Assembly: GCA_034687125.1 (NCBI GenBank) | Contig: JAQGBZ010000254.1 | Coordinates: forward strand, 26,380-90,379 | Source of the DNA: Neelides folsomi | Lineage: Eukaryota; Arthropoda; Collembola; Neelipleona; Neelidae | Direction: 5' to 3' | DNA length: 64,000 nucleotides | In this document: positions 22,579 to 33,447 of the stretch, one piece after another | Numbering within the stretch: the stretch's first letter is position 1 | Layout: each line of letters opens with the position of its first letter | Translations under genes and position numbers: made by a program | Notes under the pieces: generated by a model | What the model was told of the DNA's origin: nothing | The model's database searches: none | The model's input: only the letters and a program-made list of their open reading frames with translations

Positions 22579-23294
22579 CAATTTTAAAAGGATCATCTTC
22601 AATAACTGTTTTAGCCGTTGTTGTTGTTTTTATTGTGGTCTTTTTATTTTTTGGAGATTGCGCATCCGGAAAGCAATTTTTTAAACAAATTGAACAATCA
22701 GCTTCATCAGAACCATCTTCGCAGTTTTTAACCCCATTGCACGCCAAATTTTTATTAATGCACTTATCATTTTTGCATCTAAACTTGTTAATGCAATTTT
22801 CACAATTTATTTCATCAGATCCATCTTTGCAGTCATTTTCATAATCACAAACATGTGCCAACAGAACGCAATTCCCGTTTTTACATCTAAACTGTTTTAA
22901 ATCGCATTTCCCGCAATTTGATTCATCCGAACCATCGTAGCAATCATTTGATCCATCACATACGGAACTTCCATTTAAACAATATTTTTTCGAACCACAG
23001 AGGAAATGTTGCGAATCGCACAATTTCCCACAACCAAATTCATCTGATCCATCACCACAGTCATTTTGAGAATTGCAAACTTGAGATTCTGGAATGCATT
23101 TTTCATTGTGACATTGAAACTCATTATCCCCGCATGGGAAACAACCAATTTCATCGGTCGAATCTCCACAGTCATTTTCATTATCGCATTGATAAAGAAC
23201 CGGAATTTTAAATCCATTCCCACATAAAAATTCTTCGTTTCCACACAAAATTGTTGAATATCTTTCATTGCTTTTCTTCACCACTTCTGAATCT
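22579..23294 (-). CDS. Five-repeat LDL-receptor class A segment
   Basis: One exon with five consecutive LDLa modules. Each has the six-cysteine pattern and the calcium-binding signature D-C-x-D-x-S/T-D-E (D-C-G-D-S-T-D-E, D-C-G-D-G-S-D-E, D-C-Y-D-G-S-D-E, D-C-K-D-G-S-D-E, N-C-E-D-G-S-D-E). A Thr-rich linker follows. The open frame extends to an ATG at 23320, but that codon lies in the terminal repeat of the adjacent transposon and gives no signal peptide. A GATAG acceptor at 23295-23299 is in phase with the trypsin exon beyond the element. A GTATAT donor at 22578 is in phase with the CRAL-TRIO exon. LDLa repeats bind ligands extracellularly, which makes a linked SEC14 domain unusual. Without the splice the frame ends at a TAA at 22559. 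Confidence 0.8.
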
Positions 23295-23812
23295 CTATCA
23301 AATGAACAATTGACTAACATTTCCTTATGCTGTTAAATTGAGCCTCCGTGAAGCACCATGATGCTCCATGCTGAAAATTCTCGCTCCATGGAGTTTTTAG
23401 TGTAAATTTTCTTATGTTAGAAAATATCGCTCCATGTAGCTCCATGAAGCACCACCCAAAAAAGCACCATGTTAACCAAAATTGCTCCTGAAACTCCATA
23501 ATGCCCCTGTTTTCGCTCCATTGTGCTTCTGGTGCTCCATGGTGCTTGAAATCTTACAATGTGCTCCATGAAGAGTAGGAAATAGAAAATGGAGTCTAAA
23601 AATTCTTCAAACTTCCCATATTTATAAAATGCCTTTTAAATTAGCTAAAATTGTGAGTTTTATATAAATAAAATGTAGAAAGCGCTGAAAAACTTATAAA
23701 ACAACGTTATTATACAATATAACTAGATTGTACTACACAAATATCCGATTTGTATTTATCATTTTATTTCTTAAATTAAAATAATTTTTTTCTTAAATAT
23801 AATGAATGTACT

Positions 23813-23963
23813 ACAGGATGAGCCATATAAAGATTAATATTGTGTATATGGAAATGTAAAATTTTCATTGGTTACAAAAAAAGTTTCATATTCAATTAAT
23901 CACAATTCCTATGTTACCAATGAAATTGCATAATCACAATATCTTTATATGACTCATCCTATA
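23813..23963. repeat. 151-bp foldback nested in the 1.9-kb element
   Basis: The left arm begins caggatgagccatataaaga and the right end is its inverted copy, ending actcatcct, with TA at the borders. The ends resemble the CAGGGTGGGCCATAA family, so it is probably Tc1/mariner-related. Confidence 0.8.
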
Positions 23964-24215
23964 TTTAGTAATTTCAATGTTTTTATTTTGGAAATAAACC
24001 GTTCTTCATTTTTTAAAAAATATAATAAATACAATTTATATCGGAAATAATGAGATAACGAATTTTAACCAACTGTTCCACTTTTAAAATTAAGTAACGC
24101 TAAAAAATAAATATGTTATTAGTTTATCAGTTATATTATGTAAACTTATAATTATCAAAAAATGAAAAGGAATTTATTTTAATTAACTTATAAAGCTAAT
24201 TGGAATTATTTAATA

Positions 24216-24730
24216 GTACTGATTTATCCAGGAAAGTATGCTGACTCAGATAAGTATAAGTTCTTTTTAATTAAAAAACTCCTGGTAACTACGATCTCAT
24301 TAAGCTTTTAGAACTCCCTTTAAATACATTACCCATTTAAATATTAATTTATACATTAAACAAGCATAAATGAACTAATAATGCTCATGATAAAAATATA
24401 TATACATACTCAAATATTAAAAATATTTATTAAATTATTCTCAATTGTCTTATTATAAAATAAATTTAAACTAAATTAACCTTTATATTAACCTAAAACT
24501 AACCTTTATATTATTTCAGTTAACCAATTATTATCACGAGTATTAGTAGTTTGTTAATGCATGTTTTATTTATAAATTATTAATTTATCACTATTTGGTA
24601 TTTAAATGACTAATTAATGTATTTAAAGGGAATTCTAAAAGCTTAATGAGATCGTAGTTACCAGAAGTTTTTTAATTAAAAAGAACTTATACTTATCAGG
24701 GTCCGCATACTTTTCTGGATAAATCAGTAC
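24216..24730. repeat. 515-bp foldback with ~130-bp arms nested in the 1.9-kb element
   Basis: Begins gtactgatttatccaggaaa and ends with the inverted copy. The arms continue through gtaactacgatctcattaag. No ORF. It is an insertion inside the larger element. Confidence 0.85.
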
Positions 24731-25235
24731 ATTCATTAAATTAAATGAAAACATTATTTTAATAAGAATAAAAGATAATTAAAGATTGGACATGTAGTGT
24801 AGTATAGTGTAGAGTCATTTGAAATAACATTTTATAAGTTTGTACCTCATCACTTTCTACATTTTATTTATATAAAACTTACGAATTTAGATAATTTAAA
24901 AGATATTTAGAAATAAGGGAAGTTTGAGAAATTTTTAGACTCCATTTTCTATTTCCTGCTCTTCATGGAGCACCATGTAAGATTTCAAGCACCATGGAGC
25001 ACCAGGAGTACCATGGAGTTTCAGGAGCGATTTTGGTAAAAATGGAGCTTTTTTGGATCGTGCTCCATGGAGCACCATAGAGCGACACTCCATGGAGCTA
25101 CATGGAGCGATATTTTCTAACATAGGAAAATTTACACTAAAAACTTCATGGAGCGAAAATTTTCAGCATGGAGCACTATGGTGCTCCATAGAGGCTCATT
25201 TTAACAGCATAAGGAAATGTTAGCCGAACAATTCA

Positions 25236-26279
25236 TTAAAACAAAAAATATTTAATTAATAAAACAAATCTTTTTAAAACGCACTTCATTGGATTGTGTT
25301 TAATCCATGAAAAGAAATAAGGAAGGGACGTGAAATAACTTTCAATTGGAATTCCTTGGCCGCATGAATTCGGACTAAATGCTGAGACTCCACACAATAC
25401 ATTTAATCCAAGGTTGTCTAAAATAAAGATACGTATAAGGTATATATATATATTTTTTAATTTATTAATTTTGTAAACACCAAGAACTTAATTAACATAA
25501 ATAACGCTTACTTTTACATATCATTGGACCTCCTGAGTCTCCAGAACAAATTGATTTCACTGACTTTGTCCCACAAATAATACTATCGTACATATTAAGA
25601 AATATATTTTCAGGTATTGAACTTAAATAAGAATCACACTTTTTCCTGTTCATAAGTTGAATGTAAGCTTTTTTGAGTATCGGAGTGCTTTCTCCTGGTC
25701 CAACTTCACCCCAACCAATAATGTGTCCAAATTTTCCTTTAAATGAAATAATTACAATTTAACAATTAAAATTTTACTTTATTGCATTGCTGCAATATTT
25801 ATTCATTTAAAATATGTTTGTGCATTATAAATGTTTTCATATTATGAATAAAAACCTGAGGAAGAATTCAAAGAATTTGTCAAAGGATTCAAACAATCAA
25901 CTTTTGAATTAAATTTAAAAGGCTCTTTAATAACAATCACAGCAATATCAAACGGTGGGTTCTTTTTATTTCCTGGAACGTAATTCGGATGAATATAAAC
26001 TTTGGATATTTTCCTCTTTTGTTCAATTGTTTTGTCCACGACGTTTAAATTATGTTGACCAGCCACAACTCGATATTGAGAATAATCATCATTTTCAATG
26101 CAATGTGCAGCGGTGATGATGAGCATTGTGGATAAAATGGTTCCTCCACAAACATGGAGATTATTTTCAAACTTTCTTATATTGACCATAAATGGGAATT
26201 CATTCGGGTTGGAATTTTCTCCTCTTCCGATTTGAACGGCTAAACTTTGAAGATGATGAGAATAAATTGAAACTGCCAT
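25236..26279 (-). CDS. Trypsin/chymotrypsin-like serine protease (S1)
   Basis: Exons 26279-25856, 25736-25512 and 25417 onward join in phase. The catalytic triad is visible: His59 in T-A-A-H-C, Asp111 in F-D-I-A-V, Ser209 in G-D-S-G-G-P. The mature start is I-G-R-G after Gln, not the usual Arg-Ile-Val-Gly-Gly, so activation is atypical. The position equivalent to residue 189 is Ser203, which predicts chymotrypsin-like rather than Arg/Lys specificity. No clear signal peptide follows the only upstream ATG. Read straight through, the last exon stops at 25236. Alternatively, an in-phase GTGCGT donor after 25285 splices to the LDLa exon and removes a hydrophobic 15-residue tail. The stop lies 3 bp from the transposon target duplication. 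Confidence 0.85.
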
Positions 26280-26828
26280 AACGTTTAATTACAAAATTAT
26301 GATTTTAGAAAATTTACAGTGTTGAATATATTTAGTATATTTAAGACTTGAAATCAATGGAATGTTGAATGGATTAAAAGCTTTTGAAAAGCTTATATAA
26401 ACAGGTTTATATATTGCTAAAAATTCAAGGACAATCTGTAATAAAAAGCTTGATGAGTTTATTAGTTAAACAACGTACAAGAATAAATTTTTAATCCGAT
26501 TAATGCTTCACAGTTTGATAAGGAGGTTTATGACCTTGGGCATTTCACTAATTGTAATGTATTAACATATCTGTACAAACACTTAATTATACCTTCTATT
26601 TGGTGCCAATTTGTTAATTTGTTAAGAAAATGCGTCAACTAAACTGAGATTAAGATATATTTGTTTAGCTTCAATCCAATGGTATAATAATTATGCATAC
26701 TAATGATAATGCTAATATAATGAGTTTCTAATCCTAGAAAAGCAACTTTTTTCATATATGTAATACATAAATACAATCCAAGTTGATAAATTCGACACAA
26801 TTCAAAATTACAAAAGGTACTGGAAACT
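26280..26828. other. Short intergenic spacer with protease promoter
   Basis: Separates the IR at 26829-29286 from the protease; both are on the minus strand. Apart from the TATA box at about 26392-26399, nothing was recognised. Confidence 0.55.
26390..26401 (-). promoter_or_regulatory. TATA box of the protease gene
   Basis: tttatataagc on the minus strand lies about 115 bp upstream of the start codon. No other ATG occurs between it and 26279, which supports that start. Confidence 0.55.
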
Positions 26829-29286
26829 TTAATTTTGAGTACTATTGGTATTTGAATCTTTACAAATACGAATGTTAAAATAGGGAAACTTTATAGCTCT
26901 TAATTTAATTTTTATTGCAATCAAAACTATTTGATAAAATATTCTAATAATATAATATATATAGTTCAATGCGTAATTTTGTTGGAAAATAATTTCTATT
27001 ATTAAAGTAATAATTGACATTATTAAAATGAAACAAGTAATGATGAAAATTGGTAATACTTTTCTCGTTGATAAAGGAGTTGGGTTATAGTTTAAATCTT
27101 GTTTAAGTAAGCTTTTAAAAGTGTTTATTTGATTTAAATATTTTCGATTCCATTTCCTGGCTTTATAAAACATCGTTTTATTTTCTTGATATAATGGAAT
27201 AATTGAATGTATTAAATCTTTCCCTTCTCTCCACATTTGTAAAAACCCCGATTCAAACATAGAAACATAGACATTTTGGTATTTTTCAATTATATTTGAC
27301 TTGGAATCAAATACAGTGTAGGAACGAAAATGGAATGAATTACCTGCATGATTAACATTATTTTCATTTTCTCTATGTTTAACCATAAAATACTTATCTG
27401 GGAAAACGTATTCGATTAGTTTTTCCAATTCGACAACAGATTCATAAACATCTAAAACCACAAAATTTCTCGGAATTTTTAAAATTCCCAAACTCGTGTG
27501 GACCTTTGAATTTTTTTTGATAGCATTTGTAAAGTCAATTTTTGAAATACTACGGGAATTATGAATTATTTTATTTATGAAACTTCCCAGAAATTGATTT
27601 GAATTTTTGTACATGTTCTATGTATGAATACAATCCACTTTTGGAATTTTTATAAAAATAATTTTTGGCTAAACTTTGATTTATTTTATGAAGTCTCCGA
27701 AATTCATTTGCAGTTTCTCTTGAATAAAAAGCTGAAAATTCGTAAAAAAATGGATTTGAATTTGAATTAGCCAAATCCTCAAATGAACCGAATGATTTTG
27801 GATTTTGCTCAATAACAATTATCGTAAATAATTTGGATTTGTAAGCTGAACTTATAACAAATGAAATTAAAATTAAAACGCTTGTAACAATTATAAATTT
27901 AAATTCCAAAGTTGGAATTTTACAAATAGTTGAATGACCCTGTTCAAATAATAATTGAAAAAATGCTGAATTAATTTCGCCAAATTTTACACTTACTTTG
28001 ATGGTGTAAAACTTGGACATGAATTTTAAAAAAGTTGGAATTAAAAATATAAAAAATAAAAGCAAAACCCAAAAATGGTCACTAAAAGGAGAAAATAGAA
28101 TTAAATAATTGATCACAGTTTTTTTGTCTATAAAATGTGTGAATGTGTAATGAAGATTATTTTTGTATGGCAAATAAAGTTCTGCATAAATAAAATCAGT
28201 AGAAAATTGTATTCGGGTATTATTCTTTCCAACTTTAGTTGAAATGAGATAAATTTCCCCTTTTTTAAAATTAAAATATTTAATAGATTTTAAACCGTTA
28301 TTTTTATTTACACTAAACGATATGTTGTATTTTTGAGATATAATTGACTTTATACATTGTAAATGATTCCTAAAAAATTGTTTTTCTTGGTTCATGTGAC
28401 AATTGGTCTCTTTTGTTTTATCTCTAGGGTTGAAAACAAAATCTATACTCACGATATTTGCACCTTCAAAATCATCCAAATCGTTAAATTCGTGAAAATT
28501 TAAATTCATTGAGGTGTCAAAATACTTTTCGGGAATAAATATTAAATTTTTAACAAATTCTATGAAAATGTCAGACGGGTTTTGAAAATAATTATTTTTC
28601 ATAAAACTTTTTAAAATCACTAATTTTTTAGGAATTTCAAAATTAGCTGAAACTGCATAGATAATGAAATTATTTGCGGGGAAAAATAAGCCATTTAATT
28701 GTAATTTTTGCTCAAAATCATATGATGCATATAAATCATTTAATTCTGGACTAATTGAGATTTGATCCAAATTTCCTTTGAGAGCAATAGTAAAAAAATT
28801 GAAATTGGAAATTGGAAAAATAGAATTTAATTTTACTACCTTAACGTGGATGTCTAAAAGAATAGAATTCGTTTCAATGTTTTTTTCACTCACTAAAATG
28901 GAGATCTTACATCGGGTAAATTTTCGAACTGAGGTCATCGATTTGACCAACTCTTTCAAGAATTCCATGGAATTATTTTCATATCTTAAAGATAGATAAT
29001 TTTGATTTTTGTATATTCGCCCTTTATAGGGAAATTGGATTGTTAAAATTGATTCAAAATTTGAAAAATAATTTACGTAGTTTATAAATAATAAATCTCG
29101 ACTTATGCCATTGTATGTTTTGAATAAATAAATATCACAGTTACAAAATATTTTAAACGCATTATGATAATTATTTTTGAAATCAACAAGTTTTGATTTA
29201 AGAACCTCTGTTTTTCCAATCGCTTTCGAAAAAAATATAAGCAGATAATAAAAATAAACATTTATGTTAAAAATCATTTTAATCAT
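26829..29286 (-). pseudogene. Ionotropic receptor with a frameshift
   Basis: Two overlapping frames together form one IR of about 815 residues. 29286-27571 carries the leader, N-terminal region, TM1 near 402-425 with F-W-V-L-L-L-F-F, and the second membrane block near 460-490 with S-S-A-Y-K-S-K-L. 27614-26829 carries the rest of the S2 lobe (W-R-E-G-K-D-L) and the last span. They overlap by 44 bp in different frames. No plausible GT-AG intron fits, so a single-base indel in the overlap is the simplest explanation. A shifted run of A near 27605 is a candidate site. It is either a recent pseudogene or an assembly error. No other frame break was found. Confidence 0.75.
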
Positions 29287-30260
29287 ATTTAAAAATTTTT
29301 AACTACAGGTATTTCATTTGAAGTGAAATTTTTGCAATTTTTTAATCAGTGATGAAAATGTGAATTTCTTATTAAATTTGTTCAAACATGGGTAGGTAAC
29401 CATGTTTGCGTTTTTATAAACTAACAAATATTAAAGTAACAATAATTTTTATCTTTTAAAACAACAAGTTTTAATTAAATTACAAATAACTTTAATGTCT
29501 CAAGGGATCATATTTTATAGAATGTTATTAAAACAAATAACTCATCCCTCATGTTAAACTAATCATATCTTAATGTTAGTATAAGTATTAATGAAGATTG
29601 AAATGTTTACTTAAGTATTTTAGACATATATCTGTATGTAATGTGGCTTTATACTTAATATAATATAATTTACTTAATACAATGTATGATTTACCTACTA
29701 TATAATATTTTACATTGCAAATAAATAACTTACAATATAAATTAAATAATACAAAGTAAAATTATAGACCTTAAATATTAACAATTAATTAAAATCTATT
29801 CGAGTTACGTCTTTATGATATGATTTGATGTAATTTCAATTAATCCGAATTTATTGTAAATAATAATTTAAAAGTATGCGTAATGTTATATTATCATTTA
29901 TTAATATGTCAATAACTATACTTTAAGTTAAAATTGGAAATTATTATCCAAATTATCAATTCTTCTTTTATCTACTATACAAAAAAGCGGATCCAATTTC
30001 AATAAATTTAAATTTTATCTTCCTACCAACGTCAATGTCGATTTTGTCATGCAAATCCAGTAAATGAGCCACTTTCAACTCTTTTTAAAATGTTTTTCAT
30101 AAATAGAATAAGTTAGAAATCTATCAGAAATCAGAATTCTATTTAAAATTAATTCTATGAACTCGGTTTAAGACGTTGATATTGGATTAATTACGCATTA
30201 AAAAAATAGTATAAATGCTCAACATTTGAAATTTACTCCAAACAAACTCAAATTTCTGTC
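29287..30260. other. Intergenic spacer
   Basis: Very AT-rich with no gene recognised. Its right end contains the TATA box of the C-type lectin gene. Confidence 0.6.
30209..30217 (+). promoter_or_regulatory. TATA box of the C-type lectin gene
   Basis: gtataaatg lies about 50 bp before the ATG at 30261, implying a very short 5' leader. Confidence 0.5.
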
Positions 30261-30977
30261 ATGGAATCTTCAACTTCATTTTTTAGCTTAGGATTAGCTT
30301 TGTTGAAATTCATTTCTATTTTCAGCATTTGCTCTGCTAGAAATCTTCAAAATCCTCCATTATGCGTCCAACAAAATATATCTACAACCACTGAAGTCAT
30401 TACAACAACAACAACAGCAACGCCTAAACCATTACCAACATATTCGTACAATAATGAACGGGTAAAATAAAATAGCAATTGACATATTTTTTTCTTAAAA
30501 TCCAGCATTAATTATTTAATTAATTCCATTTTTTAAATTAGGCTTCTTCTTGGAATGAAGCATATGATAATTGCGCTAAGAAAAACATGTCAATGTTGTA
30601 TATTGAAACTGAAGAGGAATATGATATTGTTAACGCAGAAGTGACAAGAAGATGTAAATTATTGAATCTTTATTACCATTACCATTTATAATAATTTTGT
30701 ATATAATTGAAAAACAAGTTCACAAAATTAATTTATTATAGATCCGAATGCATTGGTTTGGACTGCTGGCACAAATGCTGGATCACAATCATATTATTGG
30801 AAAACATTCGACAAAGGGAATATTCCGATGAATTATACAAACTGGGCCTATAGTTATCAATCACCGAGAACTTCATATGTTTGTATAACAAGCTCAAAAA
30901 GAAATAACAAATGGGCTTGGTTGGATCACCATTCTCCAAATATTGCTGGGCATCATTATATTTGCAAAGGATTTTAA
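30261..30977 (+). CDS. Secreted C-type-lectin-like protein
   Basis: Exons 30261-30461, 30542-30653 and 30742-30977 join in phase to give 182 residues. A signal peptide is followed by a Thr-rich linker and one CTL domain. Fold markers seen are W-N-E-A-Y-D-N-C, a W-T-A-G-T-N strand, the N-W and Y-V-C segments, and a terminal Y-I-C-K. The position of the fourth canonical cysteine, before the last strand, has no Cys. The usual E-P-N/Q-P-D and W-N-D calcium-sugar motifs are replaced by Q-S-P and W-L-D. Carbohydrate binding is therefore doubtful. A role in cuticle or immunity is only inferred from the family. Confidence 0.78.
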
Positions 30978-31261
30978 ATTTGATTATATAAATATTATTT
31001 TGATTTCCATTTATTCGATCTTTACAATTTGATATATTTGGTACATTCTAAATACATAATAAATGTAAACAGTATAAATAGATAGCAAAATAAAAACTAT
31101 ACCCAAATACCCACTGACAAAAATGATTAAAGTTATGTTTTAAAATCAAATTCCGAATATTTTGAATTCTTTGTACTGATGTATAATTCATATAAAAATA
31201 AACCATGGATGGATGAGAGCATTAAGCATTAAGTAAAATATTTCTACATGAGTTAAATTGT

Positions 31262-31433
31262 CGGCTGGGATTCGGAAAGCCAGCATTACGGTACTTTTTC
31301 CATGGTGCACCATGGTGAGGCTATTCAATTGTATTAGGTTAGGTTAAGTTAGAGGGCGTAACTTGTATTCATATACCAATACACACGATTCCATGGTGCA
31401 CCATGGTGTGTGCTGGCTTTCCGAAAGTCAGCC
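31262..31433. repeat. 172-bp foldback repeat with internal palindromes
   Basis: Terminal arms ggattcggaaagccagca and tgctggctttccgaaagtca are inverted copies. Two perfect ccatggtgcaccatgg palindromes lie inside, at about 31300 and 31391, with taggttaggttaagtta between them. Confidence 0.85.
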
Positions 31434-31836
31434 AAATAGTCTAACTACGTTACTACGTTCAAAGCGAGAATAGATTAAAATACAATTATACCTTTCCTAA
31501 ATGCATGTGTTCCATAACCAACTCAAGTGAATGGCTGACAGACTCAAAATAGAAACTGCTTGTGCAAAACATAATATTATTAATAGCCAAAAGTGCAACG
31601 AATTGTATTGTCATGCAAAAGTGCATAATATATTATTGAGCTGACTACGAATATCTTAGAACTTTGAAGCATTACATTTTTCATTTTAGCATTTTGACTC
31701 CCAAAAGAAAAGGTTAACATCTTTATTATTATTATTATTAGAAGAAGAAGAAGAAAAGAATAAGTCAAAAGCCTAAAGTTTAAAAATATCGTGCCAAAAT
31801 AATATTCGACTTGTTTTTCACTTCCTATTCGGTTTA

Positions 31837-31845
31837 CTATAAAAG
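31837..31845 (+). promoter_or_regulatory. TATA box of the EF-hand-like gene
   Basis: ctataaaag lies 107 bp upstream of the start codon. Confidence 0.45.
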
Positions 31846-31943
31846 AAAAGGAAATGAAGCCGAAAAAGTTAGAAGAAAAGAAGAATCTAAACCAGAAACA
31901 GCTAAAGAAACTCCCAAACTTTACAACACTCTTAACGTGTGAA

Positions 31944-32648
31944 ATGGTGAGTTTAAATTATCAATATCTTTGACTTTGATATTCCTAATTAAAAAAATTA
32001 TTTGAAATAATTAGAAAATTACATGAAAAATTTAAATTATTCTAAATACTAATTTGTTTTGTTTTAGGAATTCAAAGTGAGGCGCGAATCTCAATCATGT
32101 AAGTCACAAACTAGCTTAATATTAATATAAAGTTGTAATCTATATTATAACAAAGCCATACATACCTACTTAGGTATTCTTATTATACTTCAGTATAATC
32201 ATATATATAATAAAACAATATAATTTAATTTTTTGAAATTAAAGTTTTGGAGAAAGTTTTTAACATCTATGAACGTCGCGGCGTTGTGCGACCTTACCAA
32301 ATGGGAACTTTGCTTCGACAACTCGATCCAGAAATTCAATTTGACGAAGATGAACTTAAAAGGATCATTTCGATAAACGATGATGGTGAGATTACTCAAG
32401 CCATCCACGCATCATTTTCTAACATTTTTGACCCAATATAAAAAATTGTCGAGTTGAATATTAATAGTTAATATATCGTATAACATATTTTATTTTTTAT
32501 CTATTCAGGCAAATCATTGGGATTGGATTTCATGACTTATTCTCGAGTCTGCATGCATTTCTTGGTCAGAAAAGCCAAAAGAGAACCCCATCGTTTCAAC
32601 TACAAAAATCAATTTGGAATCTACGACTTTCCTTCTACAGAAGTCTAA
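31944..32648 (+). CDS. Small EF-hand-like (calmodulin/troponin-C/myosin-light-chain type) protein
   Basis: Four exons join in phase: 31944-31946 (only the ATG, followed by GTGAGT), 32068-32098, 32245-32385 and 32509-32648, giving 104 residues. The helix-loop-helix pattern includes F-L-E-K-V-F-N-I-Y-E-R, Y-Q-M-G-T-L-L-R-Q-L and D-E-L-K-R-I-I. The loop N-D-D-G-K-S-L-G-L-D-F lacks several calcium ligands. A one-codon first exon is known for muscle EF-hand genes. The protein is about one lobe plus a tail, shorter than calmodulin, with a basic C-terminus. Calcium binding is doubtful. A regulatory light-chain-like role is inference only. Confidence 0.65.
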
Positions 32649-33447
32649 TTTTTAATTTTGTTTAATTTAATGGGTCAATCTTGCAGTAAGTGATTAATTT
32701 CTTCTGAAAGAATTTATCTACTATTCAATATACTCACCAATTCAATATACTCACCAATTTATTATTCAATATCTCATTTCTGTGTATGAACCTGTATATA
32801 CAAATATTTCAATTAATAAAAATTGATTATAAAGTATAAATCATTAATTATTTTACTTCTTGAAATATTTTGCATTTTACTTATGTATGTACTCTATACC
32901 TATGCACCTAATAACTTAGAACTTTTTACCAAGCATAGAAAATTCATTTACTATATACTGATAACAATCAAGAAATATTGTCATAATTTGATATTAATAC
33001 TCTATAATACAAATAACATACAAACACTCCCCAAATAGTAAACGTAATTTTCAATTTATATGCAATTTATACCTAAGTAGAAGATATTTAAAGAAGTAAT
33101 ATATCATATTACTACATATTTACATACATACATTATATGATTTTTAGCCAGATAAATAAAATATGATAATAAATTTATGCATGTCAATGTGAATTTAATG
33201 TGAATTTAATGTGATTTAAAAATAAGCTAGAATAAACAAAACAATATTACAATAAAGCACATACATTTTTGATAATCTATAGTAATCATTTGGTACTTAA
33301 CTTTATTACTGTACTTTAAAAAATATAAAAGAACCTCAGCTTTTAACAATTTGTTCAGCGAACTCCTACTCTTCATGAACTTTTCTTTAATTTTCAGATT
33401 TTTAAACAAATTTTTACCTTAACAATTTAAATAAAAAAATCAGCAAC
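32649..33447. other. Intergenic spacer
   Basis: AT-rich, with a two-copy repeat of aattcaatatactcacc near 32720-32755 and the TATA box of the first cysteine-rich peptide gene. No other gene seen. Confidence 0.55.
33323..33331 (+). promoter_or_regulatory. TATA box of cysteine-rich peptide gene 1
   Basis: atataaaag lies about 117 bp upstream of the ATG. The paralogue has a TATA box at the same distance class. Confidence 0.5.

Larger units (their letters stand above)
23312..25225. mobile_element. 1.9-kb terminal-inverted-repeat DNA transposon with 8-bp target duplication
   Basis: Ends are gactaacatttccttatgct on the left and its inverted copy ending gttagcc on the right. Near-terminal inverted arms run about 390 bp (to about 23710 and from about 24810). 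gaacaatt flanks both ends (23304-23311 and 25226-25233), a perfect 8-bp duplication that fits hAT-type insertion. The arms carry many gctccatggagc-like palindromes. No transposase was found, so it is non-autonomous. It lies between the trypsin and LDLa exons. Confidence 0.85.
30978..31943. other. Intergenic spacer
   Basis: Holds a foldback repeat (31262-31433), a tta/gaa microsatellite at about 31722-31757, and the TATA box of the EF-hand-like gene. No exon recognised. Confidence 0.6.

Noticed and set aside
22918-23268. His/Asn-rich frames overlapping the LDLa exon
   Set aside because: They are shadows of the cysteine-rich LDLa repeats in other frames.
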